Positions 17,147 through 25,236 of a DNA stretch of 64,000 nucleotides are shown piece by piece. Location of the stretch: the NCBI RefSeq assembly GCF_019656055.1, contig NZ_BPKY01000004.1, positions 62,001 through 126,000 of the forward strand, given 5' to 3'. Within the stretch, counting starts at the first letter, position 1. Each line of letters opens with the position of its first letter. A program made the translations under genes and the position numbers. The notes beneath the pieces were generated by a model that was given only the letters and a program-made list of their open reading frames with translations, did not search any database and was not told the origin of the DNA. This DNA comes from Leuconostoc miyukkimchii. GTDB taxonomy: Bacteria; Bacillota; Bacilli; Lactobacillales; Lactobacillaceae.

Positions 17147-17446
17147 ATGCAATTCAAATACCATCTTATACAATTAAAACACCTTTCTGTGGTTCAGGAT
17201 GTGTTTTCGTTGATTATTAGTAATTCAACAAATGTACCACCTTGGGAATGGGAAATACATGTTTCCGGTGTAATTAAACAATTGAATCGGCATGCAGAGC
17301 GGTTAATTGGTGGTAAGTTAATAACAATATATCCATATAATGTTAAAGAGGTTGAATCCCTTAATAGCTCAAAAGCTAATGTATATTGGTTTTTATCAAT
17401 GTATGCTTTTGAAACATCAAAAAATGGGGAGGCATACAATGATTGA
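17147..17446 (+). CDS. Unknown 99-residue protein divergent from rgg
   Basis: A small soluble protein without signal peptide or membrane segment. AGAGGAG precedes ATG 17147 by seven bases. A longer reading from 17111 lacks a site. Visible features are a tryptophan-rich stretch (NVPPWEWEIHV) and a C-terminal aromatic part. It overlaps the following MFS gene by eight bases, implying translational coupling. I do not recognise the family. Its position in a putative peptide-signalling locus makes a role in peptide modification, binding or immunity possible, but that is speculation. Confidence 0.7.
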   Translation: MQFKYHLIQLKHLSVVQDVFSLIISNSTNVPPWEWEIHVSGVIKQLNRHAERLIGGKLITIYPYNVKEVESLNSSKANVYWFLSMYAFETSKNGEAYND

Positions 17447-18665
17447 CATATTCCAAAATAGAAATATCAATAGGTTGTTATGGTCAAATTTTTTTAACGC
17501 AATTGGGACGCAAATCTTTAATATCGCGCTATTGGTGTATGCAGCACAACAATCTTACGCAACACTGGCAATCACGCTTGTCACATGGTCCAATTTCATT
17601 CCTGAATTATTCGCACCAGTTCAAGGTTACCATGCTGATAAGGTCTCCAATAAGTCAGCTTTGGTTTGGAAAATACATCTTATTCAGTCCATAATTTTCT
17701 TGATCTATGCCATGGCGCTATTACACCAACTTTCGATTCTAGCATTTATCGTTTTGTTAAGCCTTGGGATTGTGAGTGACTACTTTGGAGGAATGACTCT
17801 TTATCTGTCGCAACCACTAGCCAAACATTTTTTAGATGACAATCTAATTCGCCAATTTGTCAGTTTTAACTCAACTTTAAACCGTGTGATAAGTATCGCT
17901 GGACAAAGTATAGGTTTATTATTGTTATCAACCTTTCATCACAACTATGCTGTTTTAGCGTTAATTAACGCTTTCACATTTATCATTGCTGCACTATTTA
18001 TTCGTAAAATACCTACCTATAAATTTAATGCAAAAGCGCCAACATCAGAAAATAAGCAAGCTAATTTTCTGACATCATTCGTGGCGGCGTTTAAAATTTT
18101 AAAACAAGAGAAATTTGTTGGTATTATTCTCGTCTTAGCCGTAGTCAATGCGTTTTTAGATGCCCTGGGATTAGTCATCAATATTGGCTTGCATAACTTT
18201 CCACAATTACAGTTTCAAAATTATTCGCTAAGTATATTAATCATTAATATCGTGTCTTCATTTGCAGCTATATTTGGTTCATTCATTATTATCCCGTTTC
18301 TTGAGAGGCAAAGTTTCTTCCAACTAAATTTTCTTGTGTTGTTGCTGATGATTATCCAGCTTTCAAATTTTGTGACTTTAAATAATTTTCTAGTTTTAAT
18401 TACAACTAAATTTTTAGCAACATTGCTAATTGCTTATCAAGGTCCGAAGATTTCTGATATTTTTCTGAAACATTTTCCAATTGAGCAATTGGGAATCATT
18501 AGTGGTGTTTTAAATTTCATTTTGACGGCTGGTGGTCCAGTTGCACTTTTACTTAATACAGTCATTGCTAACATTAGTTCCACAGTCGCTGCCGTGAAAG
18601 TGACGCTAATGATACTGGTACTATCTCTCATGATTCTTATTTTCAATCGTAAACGAGTGCAGTAA
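17439..18665 (+). CDS. MFS exporter in the Rgg locus
   Basis: A 408-residue protein with about 12 membrane helices, resembling macrolide-efflux/enterobactin-exporter-like MFS proteins (RLLWSNFFNAIGTQIFNIALLVYA near the start, then a GYHADKVSNKSALVWK loop). GGGGAGG precedes ATG 17439. It is coupled to the 99-residue gene. In this context the natural cargo could be the locus peptide or a toxic compound whose presence the regulator senses. The sequence does not tell. Confidence 0.85.
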   Translation: MIDIFQNRNINRLLWSNFFNAIGTQIFNIALLVYAAQQSYATLAITLVTWSNFIPELFAPVQGYHADKVSNKSALVWKIHLIQSIIFLIYAMALLHQLSILAFIVLLSLGIVSDYFGGMTLYLSQPLAKHFLDDNLIRQFVSFNSTLNRVISIAGQSIGLLLLSTFHHNYAVLALINAFTFIIAALFIRKIPTYKFNAKAPTSENKQANFLTSFVAAFKILKQEKFVGIILVLAVVNAFLDALGLVINIGLHNFPQLQFQNYSLSILIINIVSSFAAIFGSFIIIPFLERQSFFQLNFLVLLLMIIQLSNFVTLNNFLVLITTKFLATLLIAYQGPKISDIFLKHFPIEQLGIISGVLNFILTAGGPVALLLNTVIANISSTVAAVKVTLMILVLSLMILIFNRKRVQ

Positions 18666-18837
18666 AATAAGTATTAATTACGATACTGTGATTAGAGAAA
18701 CTGTAATCGGTGCGCGTGTGGTGTTTATTTAGGAACTACTAACAAGGGGAATTTTGTTTGAAAGTTAAAAAAACATGCTTTTAGTGTACTTTTCGTTTAC
18801 AATGAGTATTAAGATGAATAAAGAAGGTCGATAACGT

Positions 18838-19827
18838 ATGAAAATATTAATGTACAATACTGTTTTGAAAGAATTACCCTTTGTTAAAGATTGGGCTGCC
18901 AAAACGGGGCACGAAGTGGTTAATTTATTCGAGCCACTATCTGTCGATAATGCTGCCAAAGCAGAATCGTTTGATGCGATTTCTACGCAACAAACGACTG
19001 CCATGCCAGCACCAATTTATAAAATTTTAGCTAATTCTGGTATTAAGCAGATTGCACTGCGTCAAGTGGGTTATGATGTTTTTGATCTACCAGCAGCATT
19101 TGCTAACAAGATTCGGTTGTCTAATGTGGCGGCTTATTCCCCTCGCGCAATTGCGGAATATACGCTCACACAACTTTTCAATATTTTACGTAATAGTAAA
19201 AAGTTTGACAGAGCGATGGCAACTGGCGATTATACTTGGGATGCTGGCGGCCAAGCAAGAGAAATCTATCAATTAACTGTTGCAGTCATTGGTGTAGGCC
19301 GTATTGGCAGTGCATTTGCACAAATGTTACATGCTTTAGGTGCCAAAGTTCTTGGGGTAGATCCGCTTTATCATGCACAAAATGAAGCCTTTTTAGAATA
19401 CACAACACTAGATGATGCTTTGTCTCGTGCGAATGTGATTAGTTTTCATACACCTTTAAATGATGAAACCAGAGAACTTGCTGATCAGAGTTTCTTTGAC
19501 AAAATTCAACCAGGCACGATTATGCTTAACATGGCGCGTGGTGAAATTGTTGACATGGCGGCCTTAGAGGCAGCTTTGTCATCTGGTCAGTTATATGGTG
19601 CAGCATTTGATGTGACACCAAATGAAAATGAATTCATGAATCAAAAACATGAACTATCGGAATTACCTGAAAATATTCAACGTCTAACAAAGTTAGATAA
19701 TTTCTATTTGTCACCACACATTGCATTTTATACGAATACAGCTATCAAAAATATGGTAGAAATTGCGTTGAATGATGCTGTGGTTTTGGCAAATGATGGT
19801 TTCACGGAAAACGAAATCTTGAGGTGA
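18838..19827 (+). CDS. D-2-hydroxyacid dehydrogenase (D-lactate dehydrogenase type)
   Basis: A 329-residue NAD-dependent D-specific 2-hydroxyacid dehydrogenase. It has the NAD-binding motif GVGRIG (152-157) and the catalytic triad R234 (NMARGEIVD), E263 and H294 (LSPHIAFYT), at positions close to those of lactobacillar D-LDH. It would reduce pyruvate to D-lactate or a branched 2-keto acid such as 2-ketoisocaproate. Leuconostoc-type genomes carry several paralogs, so the substrate is uncertain. The start has AAGAAGG upstream. It forms an operon with the next dehydrogenase, which begins four bases later. Confidence 0.9.
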   Translation: MKILMYNTVLKELPFVKDWAAKTGHEVVNLFEPLSVDNAAKAESFDAISTQQTTAMPAPIYKILANSGIKQIALRQVGYDVFDLPAAFANKIRLSNVAAYSPRAIAEYTLTQLFNILRNSKKFDRAMATGDYTWDAGGQAREIYQLTVAVIGVGRIGSAFAQMLHALGAKVLGVDPLYHAQNEAFLEYTTLDDALSRANVISFHTPLNDETRELADQSFFDKIQPGTIMLNMARGEIVDMAALEAALSSGQLYGAAFDVTPNENEFMNQKHELSELPENIQRLTKLDNFYLSPHIAFYTNTAIKNMVEIALNDAVVLANDGFTENEILR

Positions 19828-19830
19828 AAT

Positions 19831-20694
19831 ATGAAAATTGGATTTATTGGTACTGGCGTCATGGGAACAGGTATTATCAATAATTTATTAAAATCAGATC
19901 ATCAAGTGACTGTATATAACCGAACTGCCGCAAAAGCTGAACCGGTGATTGCTAATGGTGCTGTTTGGGCTGATACACCGGCTGAAGTCGCACAAGCTGC
20001 AGATATTACTTTTACTATGGTCGGTTATCCAAAAGATGTTGAGGATGTTTGGACAAGAAAAGATGGCCTGTTTTCTGGCGCAAAAACAGGCCATATATTG
20101 GTCGATATGACAACCTCAACACCCAAATTAGCTGAAAAGTTAGCACAAAGAGGAAAAAATCTAGGTTTTAAAGTGTTGGATGCACCAGTGTCGGGTGGTG
20201 ATATAGGTGCTAAAAATGGCACATTATCAATTATGGTTGGTGGTGATGAGGCAGTATTTGACCAAGTTTTGCCAATATTAAAAGATGTGGGTCAACAAAT
20301 AGTACATGCGGGATCAGCCGGCAAAGGTCAACACATGAAGATGAGTAATAACATTGGTGTTGCAGCAACAGTGATCACAATGGCAGAGTCAATGGTCTAT
20401 GCTAAAGCAGCAGGTTTGAATATGGATGACGCCTACAATGTTTGGCGTCATGGAGCTGCTGGATCGTGGTCAGTAACTAATTATATGCCGCGCGTGATGG
20501 CGGGTGACTTTTCTGCTGGATTTTATGCTAAACATTTATTAAAGGATTTAAGAATCGCACTTGATGCTGCTAATGAAATGGCAATAGATTTGCCAGGAAC
20601 TAAATTAGCAGAAAAACTCTTTGCACAACTGAGTGAAAATCATGCTGATGAAGGCGTGCAAGCGATTGTAAAATTGTGGTCTGCTTTTCAATAA
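19831..20694 (+). CDS. 3-hydroxyisobutyrate/6-phosphogluconate dehydrogenase-family oxidoreductase
   Basis: A 287-residue beta-hydroxyacid dehydrogenase. The N-terminal NAD(P) site is GFIGTGVMG, the substrate motif is DAPVSGGDIGAKNGTL (117-132), and the catalytic lysine is K170 in GQHMKMSNN. Family members oxidise 3-hydroxyisobutyrate, tartronate semialdehyde or similar acids. The exact substrate is not determined by these motifs. It is co-transcribed with the D-hydroxyacid dehydrogenase. A parS site lies ten bases after its stop codon. Confidence 0.88.
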   Translation: MKIGFIGTGVMGTGIINNLLKSDHQVTVYNRTAAKAEPVIANGAVWADTPAEVAQAADITFTMVGYPKDVEDVWTRKDGLFSGAKTGHILVDMTTSTPKLAEKLAQRGKNLGFKVLDAPVSGGDIGAKNGTLSIMVGGDEAVFDQVLPILKDVGQQIVHAGSAGKGQHMKMSNNIGVAATVITMAESMVYAKAAGLNMDDAYNVWRHGAAGSWSVTNYMPRVMAGDFSAGFYAKHLLKDLRIALDAANEMAIDLPGTKLAEKLFAQLSENHADEGVQAIVKLWSAFQ

Positions 20695-20695
20695 G

Positions 20696-20727
20696 TAACA
20701 ACATGTTTCACGTGAAACATGTTGTTA
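20696..20727. other. parS centromere site within a 32-bp perfect palindrome
   Basis: TGTTTCACGTGAAACA (20704-20719) is an exact match to the bacterial chromosomal parS consensus bound by ParB/Spo0J. It is extended by eight further paired bases on each side, so the whole 32 bp is a perfect inverted repeat. No T run follows, so it is not a standard terminator. It implies a ParB-type segregation protein in this genome and usually marks origin-proximal DNA. Confidence 0.9.
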
Positions 20728-20755
20728 TGATATTTATTCAAAATTTGTAATAGAA

Positions 20756-20789
20756 AAAGCCACAAAATCTCATGTTTTTGTGGCTTTTA
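20756..20789. terminator. Bidirectional terminator
   Basis: AAAAGCCACAAAA and TTTTGTGGCTTTT arms, between the dehydrogenase operon and the convergent nitronate monooxygenase gene. Confidence 0.88.
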
Positions 20790-20816
20790 TGTATGACAAT
20801 TTGGATAGCTTGTTAA

Positions 20817-21821
20817 TTATAATTTATAGTCAGCCATAAGTTGTGCGATAACTTCTGCAACGCTTGTAATTTCATGGATGGTGGAAATACCTGTTCCCAC
20901 TGAAATATAACCATTTTCAAGATCACCATCTAACATGCCGATTCGCATACCACTGGTTCCGTTCATTAACTTGCCGTTTAGTTCATACGCTGTTTCCATG
21001 TTTTGTGTTTTATCATTGATTACGAGTTGATCACGTAATTTTGTAGGCAATGACCGATAATAGGCAGGAGCAACTCTAAAGAGCTGCAAATCTTCTGCTG
21101 TTGAGTGAACAATTAATTCTTTTACATTTTGAGCAGCAGGATTTTCAATTGTTGGAATTAAACGTGATCCGACAAAAACACCCTCAGCACCAAGCGCAAA
21201 GGCAGCATTAACAGTGCGAGAATCGCTGATACCACCCGAAAGACAAACAGGTATATCAACTGAATCAGCAATCATTGGAATGATAGAAAATGAGCCTAGT
21301 TCATAGCTAGGTAAGGTGCCACCTTCGTCAAATCCAGTTGCAACATAGACATCAGCACCTTGTGCTTCAGCTGCTTTGGCATCTGCTATAGAAGGTTGCC
21401 ACGAGCGTACTACAATTTTGATGTTATTATCTTTTAGTGGTTTTAATAGGGCTGGTTCAATACCAAATGTACCATCGAGTGATGCGCCAACTGAGTTGAC
21501 AAAAGCAACAGGTACTTTTTCCTCAATGACAACATTTAAAACTTTCAAAGTGAATTCAGAAGTAGGTCCACCGTTACCACCAATTAAAGTTACGCCAAAG
21601 GGCTTGTTCGTCAAAGCCTTTACTTTTTTGATTTCAGTTCTCATTCTTTCAGCTGTTTCAGTTGCGTCATTTGTAATGCTTGTTTGTCCGGCATTCGGAC
21701 CTAAAATACCTAGACCACCAGCGTTACTGACTGCAGCGGTGAATTCGGCATTTGTTAACCAAGACATTGGTCCCTGAATAAAGGGATATTTAATGTTTAA
21801 AGCTTCTGCTACACGGTTCAT
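20817..21821 (-). CDS. Nitronate monooxygenase / FabK-like FMN oxidoreductase
   Basis: A 334-residue TIM-barrel flavoprotein of the NMO/FabK group. It contains IQGPMSWLTNAEFTAAVSNA at the N terminus, GADVYVATGFDEGG, and the phosphate-binding segment CLSGGISDSRTVNAAFALGA followed by GVFVGSR. Members oxidise alkyl nitronates or reduce enoyl-ACP. No fatty-acid genes surround it, so a detoxifying NMO-like role is favoured but not proven. It is divergent from a TetR regulator that probably controls it. Confidence 0.85.
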   Translation of the reverse strand: MNRVAEALNIKYPFIQGPMSWLTNAEFTAAVSNAGGLGILGPNAGQTSITNDATETAERMRTEIKKVKALTNKPFGVTLIGGNGGPTSEFTLKVLNVVIEEKVPVAFVNSVGASLDGTFGIEPALLKPLKDNNIKIVVRSWQPSIADAKAAEAQGADVYVATGFDEGGTLPSYELGSFSIIPMIADSVDIPVCLSGGISDSRTVNAAFALGAEGVFVGSRLIPTIENPAAQNVKELIVHSTAEDLQLFRVAPAYYRSLPTKLRDQLVINDKTQNMETAYELNGKLMNGTSGMRIGMLDGDLENGYISVGTGISTIHEITSVAEVIAQLMADYKL

Positions 21822-21884
21822 CGTTGATACCTCGTTATCTTTTTTTTCTTAAGTGTACTATGCTTGCTGGTGAAAGCAATTGTC

Positions 21885-21930
21885 AACACTGTGATAATTG
21901 CGTATTAACTAACACTTTGTGATATAATGC
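21885..21930. promoter_or_regulatory. Imperfect direct repeats in the NMO/TetR divergent region
   Basis: AACACTGTGATAATTGC (from 21885) and AACACTTTGTGATATAATGC (from 21911) are near repeats 26 bases apart. The second overlaps a TATAAT. They are candidate TetR-binding sites. Confidence 0.35.
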
Positions 21931-21949
21931 ACTATAAGTAGGTGAAATC

Positions 21950-22537
21950 ATGAATAAAAACGATTTGCGATTTATTAAAACGGAAGAAAACATTGTGGCA
22001 TCTTTTTTAAAAATTCTAGAAAAGGAAGATTTCTCTGTCATTACCATTACGGAAATTTGTCAGCTTGCTCGTTGTAGTAGAAATACTTTTTATCTCCATT
22101 ATCAAACCAAAGATGAACTCATGAACAACATTGTTAATGAAGTTTTATTACATTTATCAGATGAACTCGATAATCGGGTGACAAACATCGGACAAATAGA
22201 TTTTCAGGTAACAGATTTGTATATAAAAGGTATTATTGAGAGTGTTAAAAAAGATCTCAATACCTTAAAAATATTGGTTTTAAAAGATTTAGGTCAATTT
22301 AGAAATCAATATGCCGACACTATTAATAAAACATTTATTAAGAATGCAGGTAAGATATCTGAAAAATCAAATACAGAAGAATATTACTTAATTACTGCAT
22401 ATTTATCTCATGCAATTACTGGTTTTATTTTTTATTGGATTCAATCATCCAACCTCACATTAGAAGAGGCGGAAGTTGTGTTATTGAAGCAACATAGCGC
22501 AGCTATTGAGGCTAGCTTGTATTTTTTAAAAAATTAA
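21950..22537 (+). CDS. TetR/AcrR-family regulator
   Basis: A 195-residue protein. Residues 10-58 form the TetR helix-turn-helix (ITITEICQLARCSRNTFYLHYQTKDEL), followed by a helical ligand domain with a TetR_C_7-like end. AGGTG lies upstream of ATG 21950. It is divergent from the nitronate monooxygenase gene, and autoregulation plus control of that gene is the usual pattern. Confidence 0.87.
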   Translation: MNKNDLRFIKTEENIVASFLKILEKEDFSVITITEICQLARCSRNTFYLHYQTKDELMNNIVNEVLLHLSDELDNRVTNIGQIDFQVTDLYIKGIIESVKKDLNTLKILVLKDLGQFRNQYADTINKTFIKNAGKISEKSNTEEYYLITAYLSHAITGFIFYWIQSSNLTLEEAEVVLLKQHSAAIEASLYFLKN

Positions 22538-22572
22538 AATCATGTCAACTTGTCAATTAAAAATAGATAAAT

Positions 22573-22774
22573 TGAGAAATATTTCACAATCGATAAATGG
22601 AATCGGACTTATGCAAACTTGTTACCCAAAAATTACTTCAATCAATTGACTCCAGCTGATACATTGTAAAAGGGAAGTCATTTATTTCAAACACCACGCA
22701 CATCATGATAATGACCGAATCTGATAAATCAAGTCGCAGAATTTATAGCGGTGACTACTGACAATTATATTTAA
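22573..22774 (+). pseudogene. Remnant of a GNAT acetyltransferase gene
   Basis: One frame reads DKWNRTYANLLPKNYFNQL followed by TPADTL and a stop. This resembles the W..TY..LLP..YL..L segment of GNAT N-acetyltransferases. Further on, in another frame, NQVAEFIAVTTDNYI resembles the next GNAT strand pair. Several stops and frameshifts separate them, and there is no start codon or C-terminal half. Confidence 0.5.
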
Positions 22775-22825
22775 ATTAAAAAACGTTAGCCAGTGAACTA
22801 ACGTTTTTTTAATTTAAATATAATT
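22763..22825. terminator. Long hairpin terminator
   Basis: A stem of about 27 bp (AATTATATTTAAATTAAAAA... with ACGTTAG at its tip) closes an 8-base loop. It overlaps the stop codon of the convergent NmrA-like gene. Confidence 0.85.
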
Positions 22826-23459
22826 ACTTGTTTGCCAATGTCAGACGCTTATGAATAAGATGCTCACCAGGAGCAATCTTAATTAGTAGATCAGCGAGAT
22901 CGTAAATACTGATTTTGCTTTCTCCATTAGCATTATAAAGCACATAGTCTCCGCCGACATTATAATTATAGTTGGGTTCATCGGCAGTTAACTCAACTGC
23001 TGGACTGACAAAAGTCCAGTCAAAAGAGTGATCAGTTGTTAATTCTGTGTATAAATCATAAGCACCGCGAACCATATTTTGGAATGCTTCATCAGCGTCT
23101 ACGAATAGCTGACGGTTAGTGCTACGATCGAATAGGCTACCAGCGCCACCAACAATAATGACACGCTTGGATAGTTTTTTGGCTAATTCATTAATCGCAT
23201 GTGCACCATTAATGAAATCTGTATAAAGATTTGGATTTGTCCATCCTGGATTAAAAGTAGAGATAATTAGGTCAGTATCACTAATTTTAGAAGCTAGACC
23301 TTCCCAATCAGTTATATCGTGATTAATGACAGTCAAATTATCATTTGCATCAAAGCTACCATTTCTTGAAACAGCATAAACTTGATGATTATTTTTGAGA
23401 GCTTCCTTAACAGTAGCTTTTCCGACAAAACCACTTGCACCAATAATTGTAATTTTCAT
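22824..23459 (-). CDS. NAD(P)-binding NmrA-like/epimerase-family protein
   Basis: A 211-residue Rossmann protein with the nucleotide motif GASGFVG (8-14) at the N terminus and the atypical-SDR layout of NmrA-like or YwnB-like proteins (RVIIVGGAGSLF, then DWTFVSPAVEL). Its function is unknown. Such proteins are often redox sensors or reductases paired with HxlR/MarR regulators. GGAGATC lies upstream of ATG 23459. Confidence 0.82.
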   Translation of the reverse strand: MKITIIGASGFVGKATVKEALKNNHQVYAVSRNGSFDANDNLTVINHDITDWEGLASKISDTDLIISTFNPGWTNPNLYTDFINGAHAINELAKKLSKRVIIVGGAGSLFDRSTNRQLFVDADEAFQNMVRGAYDLYTELTTDHSFDWTFVSPAVELTADEPNYNYNVGGDYVLYNANGESKISIYDLADLLIKIAPGEHLIHKRLTLANK

Positions 23460-23490
23460 GTTGATCTCCTATAGCATATTCAGTATAATT

Positions 23491-23503
23491 ACTTATAATA
23501 AGT
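23491..23503. promoter_or_regulatory. Palindrome upstream of the NmrA-like gene
   Basis: The ACTTATAATAAGT 13-bp palindrome lies 32 bases before the start of the NmrA-like gene. Another copy of TTACT/AGTAA surrounds it. It is a candidate operator for an unlinked regulator such as a HxlR-type repressor. Confidence 0.4.
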
Positions 23504-23676
23504 AAGTTACTATAGTGTAAGTATACCTATTTCGCCAACTATTGTAAAGAAAAAGTGGTAAAAGTGTGGATTAGCATAATATTGAAAGTACTATGAAGCT
23601 ATTAGTGATAGAAGTTTTCATAAAAGTAAGTATCTGTCGATTATATTTGTTGTCTCTTCGGGGTATTTTTCTTGAC

Positions 23677-23698
23677 AATAAATGAACGATCATTTATT
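23677..23698. promoter_or_regulatory. TetR operator 1 (autoregulation)
   Basis: AATAAATGA-ACGA-TCATTTATT is a perfect 9-bp inverted repeat overlapping TTGACA (23673-23678), the likely -35 of the tetR gene. It shares TGAACG-TCATTT with operator 2. Confidence 0.7.
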
Positions 23699-23706
23699 AT
23701 TGGAAT

Positions 23707-24261
23707 ATGCGAAAAGTAGATACAAAAAAAATATATGATATTCAGCAAGCTGTTTATAGTTTAGTGGCTGAAGAAGGTCTGATAAATTTGAGCATGAGTA
23801 AAATTTCCAAACGTGCTAATGTTAGTCCTGCAACGATCTATATTTATTATGCAGATAAAAAAGAATTACTGTCGCAAATATATATATCTGTTAAGGATTT
23901 GTTGGATGATGGTTTAAATCAAGCACTACAAGAAGCTAATAATTTGCCTGACAAATTTAAAATTGGTTTACTACATTTTTCTAAATGTTTCCAACAATAC
24001 CCTAAACAGATGACTTTTATGTGGGCACTTTTGAACAATTCTCAAGAGTTAACTGAAAAAGCTAAAAACTATGAAATTCAAAGATCAGCATGGATTTTAA
24101 ATTTGATAGATGAGGCTATTGAGAAAAAAATGTTAATAAGTGACGACCCATTGATAATGCAAGCACTCACCTATGGTACACTGACAAGTTATTTGCAAAA
24201 TGGTGGACATGATGTCGAACAAATCGTTGATTTAATTGTAAAAAAAATATTTAATGCATAA
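23707..24261 (+). CDS. TetR/AcrR-family regulator of the SDR gene
   Basis: A 184-residue protein. The N-terminal helix-turn-helix is LSMSKISKRANVSPATIYIYYADKKELL (about 28-55), followed by a helical ligand domain. It sits between two near-identical palindromes, one over its own promoter and one directly before the next gene. That strongly suggests it represses both itself and the downstream SDR. Confidence 0.88.
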   Translation: MRKVDTKKIYDIQQAVYSLVAEEGLINLSMSKISKRANVSPATIYIYYADKKELLSQIYISVKDLLDDGLNQALQEANNLPDKFKIGLLHFSKCFQQYPKQMTFMWALLNNSQELTEKAKNYEIQRSAWILNLIDEAIEKKMLISDDPLIMQALTYGTLTSYLQNGGHDVEQIVDLIVKKIFNA

Positions 24262-24277
24262 TTTTTTTAAAATATAT

Positions 24278-24295
24278 AAAATGAACGTTCATTTT
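24278..24295. promoter_or_regulatory. TetR operator 2 (SDR promoter)
   Basis: AAAATGAACGTTCATTTT is a perfect 18-bp palindrome ending 14 bases before the SDR start codon and just before its AAAGGAG. Confidence 0.75.
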
Positions 24296-24309
24296 AAAGG
24301 AGAAAAAAC

Positions 24310-25125
24310 ATGGGAAAAGTAGTTTTGATTACAGGTGCATCTAATGGTATGGGATTTGAAGCGGCGAAACTTTTTGCAGAGAATCAATGGATAGTCTACG
24401 CTGGAGCACGACGCTTAGAAAAAATGGCACCATTAGAACAACTTGGTATAAAAACAATTGCACTTGATGTAACAGATCATGAGTCTAATGTGAATTTTGT
24501 ACAAACAGCTTTGAATGAGCAACATCATATTGATGTGTTAATTAATAATGCAGGTTACGGTGAATATGGTCCATTAGAGGAAGTATCACTTGAAAAAGCA
24601 CGTACACAACTGGACACGAATTTACTTGGCGCAGCCGATTTGGCACAATTAGTTTTGCCAGCCATGCGGGCAAAACGTTCTGGTAGAATTGTGAATGTTT
24701 CCAGTGTTGCAGGTAATTTGTACACGCCGTTGGGTGGTTGGTATCATGTCACTAAATTTGGCCTAAATGTATGGAGTGATGTGTTAGATTCAGAAGTTAA
24801 ACAATTTGGTATTCGATCAGTGATTGTGCAACCTGGTGTGACAAAATCATCTTGGGGGAAAATAGCTTTTGAAAATGCACGTAAAAATCTCACCAAAGAC
24901 TCTGCATATGAAAAACTAGTGACTAGCACGAGTAATTTTCTAGAACGCTCAAGTTCTGGGGCAACATCAGTCGATTTGGCTAAAGTATTTTATCGTGCAG
25001 CAACGGACATAAAACCAAAACAACGATATTTTAATTCAACATCAGATCGTTTAGCAGTATATATGGCACGTAATCATCCTAAAATTTGGCGGTCGATTAT
25101 AGATCGTGCTATTAAAAATAAGTAA
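24310..25125 (+). CDS. Short-chain dehydrogenase/reductase
   Basis: A 271-residue classical SDR. It has the cofactor motif TGASNGMG (8-15), NNAG (79-82), and the catalytic S132, Y145 and K149 (YHVTK). An arginine in AGARRLEKM after strand 2 suggests NADPH preference. The substrate is unknown. AAAGGAG precedes the ATG. It is controlled by the adjacent TetR, so it is probably induced by a ligand it acts on or that is toxic. Confidence 0.9.
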   Translation: MGKVVLITGASNGMGFEAAKLFAENQWIVYAGARRLEKMAPLEQLGIKTIALDVTDHESNVNFVQTALNEQHHIDVLINNAGYGEYGPLEEVSLEKARTQLDTNLLGAADLAQLVLPAMRAKRSGRIVNVSSVAGNLYTPLGGWYHVTKFGLNVWSDVLDSEVKQFGIRSVIVQPGVTKSSWGKIAFENARKNLTKDSAYEKLVTSTSNFLERSSSGATSVDLAKVFYRAATDIKPKQRYFNSTSDRLAVYMARNHPKIWRSIIDRAIKNK

Positions 25126-25236
25126 ACATCATTAAATAGTGTGCCCTAGCTTATATTAACAGAACGCTTAACGGGTTTAAGCGTTTTTTATTGCCTGAAC
25201 GTATGATTCAACATCATATGAAAGAAGGTATCACAC

